Source of the DNA: Desulfobacterales bacterium
GTDB lineage: Bacteria; Desulfobacterota; Desulfobacteria; Desulfobacterales; C00003060
Direction: 5' to 3'
DNA: 6,166 nucleotides
Assembly: GCA_030613145.1 (NCBI GenBank)
Contig: JAUWMM010000124.1
Location: forward strand, 1-6,166
In this document: one piece after another, positions 1 through 6,166 of the stretch
Layout: each line of letters starts with the position of its first letter
How positions within the stretch are numbered: the first letter of the stretch is position 1
Position numbers and translations under genes: made by a program
The notes under the pieces: generated by a model
The model's input: the letters and a program-made list of their open reading frames with translations, nothing else
Told to the model about the DNA's origin: nothing
Database searches by the model: none

Positions 1-2418
1 GCCAAGGTGATCATAAAGCGGATTAATGGCGCTCCAATTACCGTAGGCGACGTGGCTCGCGTGACCCTGGGACACGAAGACATAGAAGTGGTGGTTCGGC
101 ACGAAGGCGTCCCCACCATTGTGTTGAATGCGGTTCGGGAAGCCGGCACCAATGTCCTTGTGGTAATGCAAAAGGTCAGGGAGGCCCTTGAAGAACTCAA
201 TAGCGGTCTGCTCAAGGATCGCCGCCTGCAACTCGTCCAGGCCTACGATGAAACAAATTACATCTATGGTGCCATCCGCTTGGTGAGGCAAAACATCCTT
301 GTAGGCGGAACGCTGGCCATTATTGTACTCCTCATCTTTCTGAGAAATGTTTCCAGCACGTTGATTGTCTCATTTGCCATCCCCATCAGTGTGGTGGGAA
401 CGTTTCTTTTGATGACCCTCTTTGGGCGTAATATCAATGTGGTGAGCCTTGCCGGGATGAGCTTTGCCATCGGCATGGTGGTGGATAACTCCATTGTCGT
501 TCTTGAGAACATCTTTCGCCATCGCGAGATGGGGAAATCGCGTGTGCAGGCAGCGCACGACGGTACGGTGGAGGTGTGGGGAGCGGTGCTGGCAAGCACC
601 CTTACCACGATTGCCGTGTTTGTGCCCATTGTCTTTGTGGAAGAAGAAGCCGGTCAGCTCTTTCGGGACATCGCCATTGCTATCAGCAGTGCTGTGGGGC
701 TCAGTTTGTTGGTCTCCATTACCGTGATCCCTACCCTTTCTTCCAGGATTCTGCGGATGGGGACGGCGAAAGAGTCCAAAGCGCCCCGCCGCAGGCGCTG
801 GTGGTCGATCTATTGGTTGGCCTCAAAGATAACGGACGCTGTTACGGGCTTTGTCTACTGGATGTGTGGCCGGGTATTGAGGCGCTTGGGCGTAGCAGTG
901 GTTATGACCGGCCTGGCGCTTGCCATGGCTGTGTTCCTGATGCCAAAGACAGAATATCTGCCAGAAGGCGACCGGGAGATTCTCTTCGGCATCTTGCTGC
1001 CTCCGCCCGGGTATAACATGGGGGAGTTGAGTGAAATCGCGAAGACCATCGAAGCGGACATTCTCCCTCTTATAGAACACGAAAAAGAAAGTGAGGCTGC
1101 TGAAAAGCTGAATCTGCCCCCTGTTGAGAATTTTTTTTATGTGGCATTCGGACAACAGGTCTTTATGGGCGTAATTTCAGCAATCCAGGAGAGAACGCGA
1201 GAGCTGATTCCTTATGTGTACGGCGTGCTGAGCAAAATCCCCGGCATGATCGCCATTGTCCAGCAGCCGAGCCTCTTCTCCAGTGGTATCGGGGAAGGCA
1301 GATCCATTGAAATAGAAATCAAGGGGCCTGACTTGGACCGTCTAATTGCCCTGGGACGAGAGATTTTCGGACAGGTGATGCAACACCTCCCAGGAGCTCA
1401 GGCACGCCCGATCCCCAGCCTTGATCTGGGCAATCCCGAAATGCGCGTTATCCCGAACCGGGATCGCCTTTCGCGCGTGGGCATGACCACGGCTGACCTT
1501 GGTACGACCGTAGACGCCCTGGTTGATGGTGCCAAAGCGAGTGATTACCGTATTCACGGTGAAGAGATCGATCTGGTTGTCAAGGGGGAAGAGGCCAAAC
1601 TGGAGCACACCCAAGACCTGGCAGGCCTCCTCATACAAACACCCAAGGGGGAAAGGGTGACTCTGGGTTCATTGGCCGACATCCGCTTAGAGGAGGGACC
1701 CACCCAGATCAACCGCATCGATTCAGAGCGAGCCATAACGATTCAAGTAATCCCGTCAACGGAGGTCCCTTTAGAAACGGCCATGGCTATCGTCCGGGAT
1801 AAGATTGTTGGTCCGATCAAGGCCAGGGGGGAACTTGGGAGCCTTTACCGGATCGATTTGAGCGGCACGGCAGATGACTTGACGCGTACAAGGAGCGCGC
1901 TTCAGTGGAATCTCCTTTTGGCTCTTGTCATAAGCTATCTCTTGATGTCCGCGCTTTTCGAAAATTTTTTCTATCCTTTCATCATTATGTTTAGCGTGCC
2001 CCTTGCCGCAGCCGGCGGGTTTATAGGCCTTTTCCTCGTAAATGTCTTCATCACGTATCAGTCATTGGAGATTGTTACCATGTTAGGTTTCGTGATCCTG
2101 GTTGGTATTGTGGTAAACAATGCCATTCTCATTGTGCACCAAACCCTCAACAACATACGTGACAGCAATATGGAGCCGCGGGAGGCGATTCGGGAATCGG
2201 TCCGTTCACGTATCCGGCCCATATACATGAGTGCCGTGACCAGTGTTTTCGGGATGATGCCCCTCGTACTGACCCCAGGGGCAGGCTCCGAGTTCTACCG
2301 GGGTCTTGGCAGCGTGGTGGTGGGCGGTCTCCTGGTCTCCACGGTTTTTACGATTTTCCTGGTGCCTGCGCTCTTGAGTCTCGTGCTTGATGCTTTTGCC
2401 GCCGTAAAGAAGGCATAG
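1..2418 (+). CDS. RND-family efflux transporter, inner-membrane pump subunit (5' partial)
   Basis: This is the proton-driven inner-membrane pump of a tripartite efflux system, which normally works with a periplasmic adaptor and a TolC-like outer-membrane channel. The frame is open from base 1, so the true start lies upstream; the GTG at base 7 is internal. About 805 codons are visible. Full-length HAE1/AcrB-type pumps run to about 1,020-1,060 residues, so roughly 250 N-terminal residues (TM1 and most of the first porter domain) are missing. Visible in order: the end of the porter domain with its GDVARV motif (bases 49-66), TM2-TM6 (about 292-747), TM7 (886-945), the second periplasmic porter/docking region (about 950-1890), and TM8-TM12 (about 1900-2388). 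TM4 reads GMVVDNSIVVLEN (Asp at 484-486, Asn at 487-489) and TM10 reads GIVVNNAILIV (first Asn at 2116-2118). Family assignment is secure. Substrate cannot be read from the sequence, and no adaptor gene is in view. Confidence 0.95.
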   Translation, partial: AKVIIKRINGAPITVGDVARVTLGHEDIEVVVRHEGVPTIVLNAVREAGTNVLVVMQKVREALEELNSGLLKDRRLQLVQAYDETNYIYGAIRLVRQNILVGGTLAIIVLLIFLRNVSSTLIVSFAIPISVVGTFLLMTLFGRNINVVSLAGMSFAIGMVVDNSIVVLENIFRHREMGKSRVQAAHDGTVEVWGAVLASTLTTIAVFVPIVFVEEEAGQLFRDIAIAISSAVGLSLLVSITVIPTLSSRILRMGTAKESKAPRRRRWWSIYWLASKITDAVTGFVYWMCGRVLRRLGVAVVMTGLALAMAVFLMPKTEYLPEGDREILFGILLPPPGYNMGELSEIAKTIEADILPLIEHEKESEAAEKLNLPPVENFFYVAFGQQVFMGVISAIQERTRELIPYVYGVLSKIPGMIAIVQQPSLFSSGIGEGRSIEIEIKGPDLDRLIALGREIFGQVMQHLPGAQARPIPSLDLGNPEMRVIPNRDRLSRVGMTTADLGTTVDALVDGAKASDYRIHGEEIDLVVKGEEAKLEHTQDLAGLLIQTPKGERVTLGSLADIRLEEGPTQINRIDSERAITIQVIPSTEVPLETAMAIVRDKIVGPIKARGELGSLYRIDLSGTADDLTRTRSALQWNLLLALVISYLLMSALFENFFYPFIIMFSVPLAAAGGFIGLFLVNVFITYQSLEIVTMLGFVILVGIVVNNAILIVHQTLNNIRDSNMEPREAIRESVRSRIRPIYMSAVTSVFGMMPLVLTPGAGSEFYRGLGSVVVGGLLVSTVFTIFLVPALLSLVLDAFAAVKKA

Positions 2419-2432
2419 AACACCTTTATCTC

Positions 2433-2438
2433 AAGGAG
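2433..2438 (+). promoter_or_regulatory. Ribosome binding site of glgX
   Basis: AAGGAG lies 11 bases before the TTG at 2450. It decides the start: the TTG is the only candidate that keeps the conserved N-terminal motif WxxxPGxPxPLGAT. The nearby ATG at 2458 is out of frame and meets a stop almost at once. The site falls within the 31-base gap after the RND stop codon, where no promoter-like sequence is visible. Confidence 0.75.
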
Positions 2439-2449
2439 TTGAAAAAAAC

Positions 2450-4546
2450 TTGAAAACATGGAAATGTAATCCGGGCCGGCCGCTGCCGCTTGGTGCCACC
2501 ATCACTTCAAAAGGCGTGAACTTCTCCGTTTTTTCTCGCAATGCGACAACTATCACCCTTGTCCTCTTTAAGAATGCAAACTCAAAACCGGTAGTCGAAA
2601 TTCCCCTGGATTCCAAAATCAACAGGACCGGTGATATCTGGCATATTCTAGTTCTCGGGATGGACTCATCTCTTCGCTACGGGTACAAAGCCGACGGACC
2701 ATTTGACCGCAAGGGAAGCGGGCACTGGTTCAATAAGAAAAAAATTCTCCTTGACCCCTATGCCATGGCCTTAGAAGGAGGAGAAACTTGGGGAAAGGCA
2801 GGTAGTGAACGACGCTGTTGTATCTTAACGGATGTTTTTGACTGGGAAGGCGACAGGCCGCTGAATCTGCCCCTGCAAGATACCATTATATATGAACTAC
2901 ATGTGCGGGGATACACGATTGATGAGTCATCAGGCGTTGTAAGCCGCGGCACCTATAAAGGTTTGATTGAAAAGATTCCTTACGTGAAGTCCCTCGGGGT
3001 CACTGCCGTGGAATTGTTGCCGGTCTTTGAATTCAATGAGATGGAAAACAAGCGAGTGAACTCAAAGACCGGGGAAAGGCTGAAAAACTTCTGGGGTTAC
3101 AGCACCATGGCATTTTTTGCGCCAAAGGCATCTTATGCATCAAATGGTCGGGACGGAAACCAGGTGAAAGAATTCAAGGAGATGGTCAAGGCTTTTCACA
3201 GTGCCGGTCTGGAGGTGTTCATTGATGTGGTTTTTAATCACACGGCAGAAAGTGACTCGAAAGGGCCTATTATAAACTTTCGCGGACTGGACAACTCAAT
3301 TTATTACGTCCTGGATCCGGAATCAAAAAACTATCTGAATCTCTCAGGCTGTGGGAACACGGTGAACTGCAATCATCCCGTGGTTCAGGCATTTGTCCTG
3401 GATTGCCTGCGGTATTGGGTCATGGAAATGCATGTGGACGGATTTCGTTTTGATCTGGCCTCCATCCTCCGCAGGGATCAAATGGGCGCACTGCTCTCAA
3501 CTTCCTCTCTCATCGATGTTATAGAACAGGACCCAGTGCTTGCGCGCACCAAGATCATTGCCGAGGCATGGGACACGCAAATCAATCAGGTGGGAACTTA
3601 TCCCGGACGTTGGGTCGAATGGAACTCACACTATAGAGATGATGTCAGGCGATTTGTGCGAGGGGATAGCGGGATGGTGCCGGTCCTGGCGACTCGCATC
3701 GGAGGTAGCTCAGATCTTTATCAGGCAAGCGGCCGTCGGCCTTACAATAGCATAAACTACATTTCGTGCCACGACGGCTTTACCCTCTATGACCTCGTAT
3801 CGTACGACCACAAGCATAATGAGGAAAATGGTGAAGATAACCAGGACGGAAGTAACCAAAACTATAGCTCAAATAGTGGCGTTGAGGGACCTACTGATGA
3901 CGGTTTGGTCAATGTCCTGCGGTTGCGTCGTATTAAGACATTTGCCACAATTCTTATGTTTTCCCATGGGGTCCCCATGATCATGGCGGGAGACGAGTTT
4001 GGTCGAACCCAGCAGGGAAACAACAATCCTTATTGCCAGGATAATCGAATAAGCTGGATCGATTGGAGGCTTACAGAAAAGAATGCCGACCTGCTCAGGT
4101 TCTTCCGCAAGGTGATCGCCCTGAGAAATGAACATCCTATATTTCGCAGATCTCATTTCCTGACCGGTGAAGACACAAACTCGGATCAACACCCTGATGT
4201 CAGTTGGCAAGGACCTGAAGTCGGCAAGCCGGACTGGTCAGAAGGTGCCCGGGTGCTTGCCTTTGTCCTTGATGGCTCTGAACTTCCACATGAGAAAAGG
4301 GATGATAATTTTTGTGTCGTCCTCAACGGAGACCATGTGGAACACAGCTTTGAGGTCCCGCCCTCTCCGGGAGGCAAGGCATGGTTTCGCATCATAGATA
4401 CCGGCAAGCCCCCCCCTGAAGACATTCTGGATGAGAATAAAGGCGTTGCGGTAATACCCAACAGGAAGTATCCTGTGCTTCCCATGGCCGCCGTGGTTTT
4501 TGTCTCAAAAAGGGAAATAAGGTCAGCAGGATCAACGAAAGGATAA
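2450..4546 (+). CDS. glgX: Glycogen debranching enzyme GlgX (isoamylase-type, GH13)
   Basis: This cytoplasmic enzyme hydrolyses alpha-1,6 branch linkages of glycogen, typically on limit dextrins left by glycogen phosphorylase. At 698 residues it is a normal size for GlgX/TreX proteins. An N-terminal CBM48 (about residues 5-100) opens with the PGRPLPLGAT and GVNFSVFSRNA motifs. The GH13 barrel follows, with four intact regions: region I DVVFNHT (259-265), region II GFRFDLASIL with nucleophile Asp335, region III IIAEAWD with acid/base Glu372, and region IV SCHDGFTLYDLV with His441-Asp442 as the transition-state stabiliser. A C-terminal beta domain closes the protein. Translation starts at a TTG supported by an AAGGAG site. 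The gene sits 31 bases after the RND pump and 8 bases before the glycosyltransferase, suggesting co-transcription. The alternative name TreX/isoamylase covers the same activity class. Fine specificity (chain length preferred) cannot be read from the sequence. Confidence 0.95.
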   Translation: MKTWKCNPGRPLPLGATITSKGVNFSVFSRNATTITLVLFKNANSKPVVEIPLDSKINRTGDIWHILVLGMDSSLRYGYKADGPFDRKGSGHWFNKKKILLDPYAMALEGGETWGKAGSERRCCILTDVFDWEGDRPLNLPLQDTIIYELHVRGYTIDESSGVVSRGTYKGLIEKIPYVKSLGVTAVELLPVFEFNEMENKRVNSKTGERLKNFWGYSTMAFFAPKASYASNGRDGNQVKEFKEMVKAFHSAGLEVFIDVVFNHTAESDSKGPIINFRGLDNSIYYVLDPESKNYLNLSGCGNTVNCNHPVVQAFVLDCLRYWVMEMHVDGFRFDLASILRRDQMGALLSTSSLIDVIEQDPVLARTKIIAEAWDTQINQVGTYPGRWVEWNSHYRDDVRRFVRGDSGMVPVLATRIGGSSDLYQASGRRPYNSINYISCHDGFTLYDLVSYDHKHNEENGEDNQDGSNQNYSSNSGVEGPTDDGLVNVLRLRRIKTFATILMFSHGVPMIMAGDEFGRTQQGNNNPYCQDNRISWIDWRLTEKNADLLRFFRKVIALRNEHPIFRRSHFLTGEDTNSDQHPDVSWQGPEVGKPDWSEGARVLAFVLDGSELPHEKRDDNFCVVLNGDHVEHSFEVPPSPGGKAWFRIIDTGKPPPEDILDENKGVAVIPNRKYPVLPMAAVVFVSKREIRSAGSTKG
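4538..4543 (+). promoter_or_regulatory. Ribosome binding site of the glycosyltransferase, overlapping the glgX stop
   Basis: AAAGGA runs into the last codon of glgX (GGA followed by TAA at 4544-4546) and lies 11 bases before the ATG at 4555. The layout fits translational coupling of the two genes and supports the ATG as the start. Confidence 0.6.
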
Positions 4547-4554
4547 AACGAATC

Positions 4555-5796
4555 ATGCGTTACGATACAGGACTTAGAGCCTATACCTCAAAGAGGGTTG
4601 AAGAGATAGAGCATGCAGATATTCTCGTGGGGATTCCCTGTTACAATAACGAACTGACCATCAACCACGTGATCCAGATGGTTAGCCATAGCCTTTTCCG
4701 CCACTATAATGACTTGCGCTCTGTAATAATGATTGCCGACGGAGGCTCTACCGACGATACTCGAGAGGTAGCCAAGGAGTTCCAGATCAAGCCCTGGCAG
4801 GAAAAGGTTGTCTCCATTTACCGGGGGCCTGCAGGGAAAGGGTCGGCGTTTCGGTCTATGTTCGAGGCAGCCAAACGTCTCAAGGTGAAAGCGTGTGTGG
4901 TGGTCGACTCGGACCTGCGCTCCATTACCAGTGATTGGGTCAAGTATCTTCTGGATCCAATTCTGGAAAAGGGTTACCAATTTGTTTCCCCTGTTTATTC
5001 GCGTTACAAGTATGATGCAACGATCACCAACAACATCGTCTACAACCTGACACGGGCCCTTTACGGTCTTCGCATCCGTCAGCCCATAGGTGGGGACTTT
5101 GCCTTTGCCGGGGAGTTGGCAGCGTATTACATTGAGCAGGATGTCTGGGAGACTGATGTGGCCCGCTATGGCATTGATGTCTGGATGACCACCAATGCCA
5201 TCACGAACAATTTCAAAATTTGTCAGTCTAACCTGGGGGTCAAAATCCATGACGCCAAGGACCCGGCTGAGTCATTAGGTCCCATGTTTAGACAGGTGGT
5301 CCACACCCTTTTTGTCCTCATGGAGCAGAACGAAGCAGTTTGGAAGGCGGTTAAGGGCAGCCGGACCGTGCCCATGTTCGGACTTCAGGAATTTTTGGAA
5401 CCTGAGCCCATCCAGGTTGATCTCGGCCGCCTAGTCACAGAATACAAGACCGGCTTTCGGCAGTTCAAGGGTCTGTATCGGGATATATTTTGCCCCGATT
5501 GTTTTATACAACTCAAGGAATGTGCTGCCAAGGCCAAGACCAAGTTTGGCATGCCAAACAATATCTGGGTGATGGTCCTCTATGAGACCGCAGCCACTTT
5601 CCACCGTTGGACTTACAACCGAACCCAACTGGTCAATCTGGTGACTCCCCTTTATCTTGGTCGCGTCGCCTCCTTTATCAACCAAACCCGGCAGATGACT
5701 TCAAGCCAGGCCGAAGAGCTGGTTGAGGAGCAGGCCCAGGTCTTTGAAGACCAAAAGGATTACCTGATCCAGCTTTGGGACAAAAAGGAGTCGTAA
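4555..5796 (+). CDS. GT-A glycosyltransferase, GpgS / mannosylglycerate synthase-like
   Basis: This 413-residue protein looks like a retaining, nucleotide-sugar-dependent cytoplasmic glycosyltransferase; no signal peptide or membrane segment is seen. The N-terminal GT-A domain shows IPCYNNE (27-33), ADGGSTDDT (61-69), the donor-site motif GPAGKGSA (91-98) and the metal-binding DSD (118-120). Further on come QPIGGDFAF (176-184, the QP-GG acceptor-loop motif), YGIDVW (205-210) and H232 in KIHDAKD, which fits the third metal ligand. The arrangement matches glucosyl-3-phosphoglycerate synthase (GT81) and mannosylglycerate synthase (GT78) from memory of those families. Residues about 240-413 form a helical C-terminal domain rich in aromatics, with an acidic tail. 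It follows glgX by 8 bases and is likely co-transcribed with it. Donor (UDP-glucose or GDP-mannose) and acceptor (3-phosphoglycerate, glycerate or a glucosylglycerate) are unresolved, so no gene symbol is given. Confidence 0.85.
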   Translation: MRYDTGLRAYTSKRVEEIEHADILVGIPCYNNELTINHVIQMVSHSLFRHYNDLRSVIMIADGGSTDDTREVAKEFQIKPWQEKVVSIYRGPAGKGSAFRSMFEAAKRLKVKACVVVDSDLRSITSDWVKYLLDPILEKGYQFVSPVYSRYKYDATITNNIVYNLTRALYGLRIRQPIGGDFAFAGELAAYYIEQDVWETDVARYGIDVWMTTNAITNNFKICQSNLGVKIHDAKDPAESLGPMFRQVVHTLFVLMEQNEAVWKAVKGSRTVPMFGLQEFLEPEPIQVDLGRLVTEYKTGFRQFKGLYRDIFCPDCFIQLKECAAKAKTKFGMPNNIWVMVLYETAATFHRWTYNRTQLVNLVTPLYLGRVASFINQTRQMTSSQAEELVEEQAQVFEDQKDYLIQLWDKKES

Positions 5797-5816
5797 TCTT
5801 TTAGTGGTTTTGCGAA

Positions 5817-5838
5817 CTCATATAGAATTACTAATGAG
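5817..5838 (+). other. Weak hairpin shortly after the last gene
   Basis: CTCAT, a bulged A and TAG pair with CTA and ATGAG around an AATTA loop, giving 8 base pairs. It lies 20 bases past the glycosyltransferase stop and is AT-rich with no following T-run, so it is a poor terminator. It may be chance or a minor 3'-end structure. Confidence 0.3.
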
Positions 5839-5899
5839 AGCAGAAAATAGATTGCACGTATTCATGCGCTTATCTGACTCTAAAAGACCGAACATTCAC

Positions 5900-5936
5900 C
5901 GCCCGTTCGTTTCACTCACTTGAGTCTCAGAGGGCG
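5900..5936. repeat. Imperfect hairpin CGCCC...GGGCG
   Basis: CGCCC (5900-5904) pairs with GGGCG (5932-5936), and ACTC (5914-5917) pairs with GAGT (5922-5925) inside it. A competing stem, TCTCAG (5925-5930) with CTGAGA (5937-5942), shares bases with the outer arm of the larger repeat block. These are short stems and individually weak evidence. Confidence 0.35.
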
Positions 5937-5950
5937 CTGAGAAATCCGGT

Positions 5951-5984
5951 TTTTCATTTGCCGGGAGATGGCGGCAAATGAAAA
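5951..5984. repeat. Perfect 13-bp inverted repeat with 8-base loop
   Basis: TTTTCATTTGCCG (5951-5963) and CGGCAAATGAAAA (5972-5984) are perfect reverse complements around GGAGATGG. Past one bulged T (5950), GG at 5948-5949 also pairs with CC at 5985-5986. The T-run is on the left arm and the A-run on the right, so this is not a terminator in either direction. Confidence 0.85.
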
Positions 5985-5992
5985 CCAGCAGT

Positions 5993-6008
5993 CCCGCCTT
6001 TTGGCGGG
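5993..6008. repeat. GC-rich hairpin CCCGCC-TTTT-GGCGGG
   Basis: Six perfect GC pairs close a TTTT loop, extendable by T5992-A6009. No T-run follows directly; the next one starts at 6034. A strong, compact stem in RNA from either strand. Confidence 0.75.
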
Positions 6009-6017
6009 ATGTAAATT

Positions 6018-6039
6018 GCCCGCAGGGCCGAGCTTTTTT
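6018..6039 (+). terminator. Weak candidate intrinsic terminator
   Basis: A short stem GCCC (6018-6021) / GGGC (6025-6028) with a GCA loop is followed, after five bases (CGAGC), by six T residues (6034-6039). The stem is short and the spacing is poor, so it would end transcription only weakly. It is the nearest thing to a + strand terminator after the operon, more than 220 bases past the last stop. Confidence 0.25.
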
Positions 6040-6104
6040 CCTGATCGTCACCTGCCCTGTGGAATGCGAAGCATATTCCTCTGGGGTCTCCCGATCAGGA
6101 AAAA
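6035..6104. repeat. Long imperfect palindrome with perfect 13-bp outer arms
   Basis: TTTTTCCTGATCG (6035-6047) and CGATCAGGAAAAA (6092-6104) are perfect reverse complements. Inside, CCC (6055-6057) can pair with GGG (6083-6085), and GGAATGC can pair with GCATATTCC around a GAA loop (6061-6079, with a two-base AT bulge). Together this makes a rod-like structure of about 70 bases, close to what a small structured RNA or a cruciform-forming palindrome would look like. Confidence 0.75.
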
Positions 6105-6140
6105 CTAATCTCCCTCCGCGTTCTCAGCGTCTCTAACGAT

Positions 6141-6165
6141 CCTGAGCCTTCGTCCCGAGCTCAGG
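6141..6165. repeat. 7-bp hairpin at the window edge
   Basis: CCTGAGC (6141-6147) and GCTCAGG (6159-6165) are perfect reverse complements around an 11-base loop. The window ends one base later, so whether a T-run follows (making it a terminator) cannot be seen. Confidence 0.55.
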
Positions 6166-6166
6166 C

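Larger units (their letters stand above)
5929..6134. repeat. Block bounded by inverted CGCTGAGAA copies (possible small repeat element)
   Basis: CGCTGAGAA at 5935-5943 is matched by its perfect reverse complement TTCTCAGCG at 6121-6129. With a one-base gap the match extends outward through AGAG (5929-5932) and CTCT (6131-6134). The roughly 206-base block between them holds three further hairpins side by side. No target-site duplication is evident at the ends and nothing inside could code for a transposase, so if mobile it would be non-autonomous. Confidence 0.5.
5797..6166. other. Non-coding intergenic region with clustered inverted repeats
   Basis: I see no credible gene on either strand in these 370 bases, no tRNA- or rRNA-like sequence and no convincing sigma-70 promoter. 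The first 90 bases are AT-rich and mostly plain. From about 5900 on the sequence is dominated by inverted repeats, listed separately. No strong intrinsic terminator follows the glycosyltransferase: none of the stems is directly followed by a T-run on the + strand. Confidence 0.8.

Noticed and set aside
264..1155. Several open frames on both strands inside the RND gene
   Set aside because: Their translations are low-complexity shadows rich in Arg, Thr, Pro or His, while the RND frame is continuous and conserved throughout.
4588..5250. 220-codon open frame on the - strand inside the glycosyltransferase gene
   Set aside because: It is fully antisense to a gene with clear family motifs, and its translation shows no recognisable domain.
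5800..5884. Promoter-like boxes such as TATAGA at 5821 and TTGCAC at 5852
   Set aside because: No pair of -35 and -10 elements sits at acceptable spacing, and no downstream + strand gene is visible.
5797..5887. 8-bp inverted repeat TCTTTTAG / CTAAAAGA flanking the first 90 bases after the last stop
   Set aside because: Arms of 8 bp with a 75-base spacer are expected about once by chance in a region this size, and nothing else supports it.
5900..6166. CRISPR array
   Set aside because: The repeats are inverted pairs of different sequence, not direct repeats at regular spacing.

Overview
The window carries three same-strand genes packed into bases 1-5796, followed by about 370 bases of non-coding DNA rich in inverted repeats. 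GC content looks close to 50 %. An RND-type inner-membrane pump implies a Gram-negative (diderm) bacterium. The overall flavour (GlgX with a UUG start, a GpgS/MGS-like glycosyltransferase, moderate GC) would fit a sulfate-reducer-type Desulfobacterota, but that is an impression rather than something the sequence proves.

Bases 1-2418 hold the C-terminal three quarters of an RND efflux transporter whose 5' end lies outside the window. After 31 bases comes glgX (2450-4546), a complete GH13 glycogen debranching enzyme with all four catalytic regions intact. After 8 bases comes a GT-A-fold glycosyltransferase (4555-5796) that resembles glucosyl-3-phosphoglycerate synthase and mannosylglycerate synthase. 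The short gaps, the good ribosome sites and the absence of any terminator or promoter between genes suggest one transcript. glgX and the glycosyltransferase make a plausible pair: alpha-glucan breakdown supplying sugar for a glucoside or compatible-solute pathway. The RND pump has no obvious link and may simply be an upstream operon ending by read-through.

Bases 5797-6166 contain no credible gene. They hold a weak hairpin just after the last stop, then a block (about 5929-6134) bounded by inverted copies of CGCTGAGAA. Inside it lie three hairpins: two with perfect 13-bp arms and one with perfect 6-bp arms. A further 7-bp hairpin lies at the window edge. The long hairpins have T-runs on the left arm and A-runs on the right, the opposite of an intrinsic terminator, so the block looks more like a palindromic intergenic repeat or a small non-autonomous element than a simple terminator. 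This block is the least explained part of the window.
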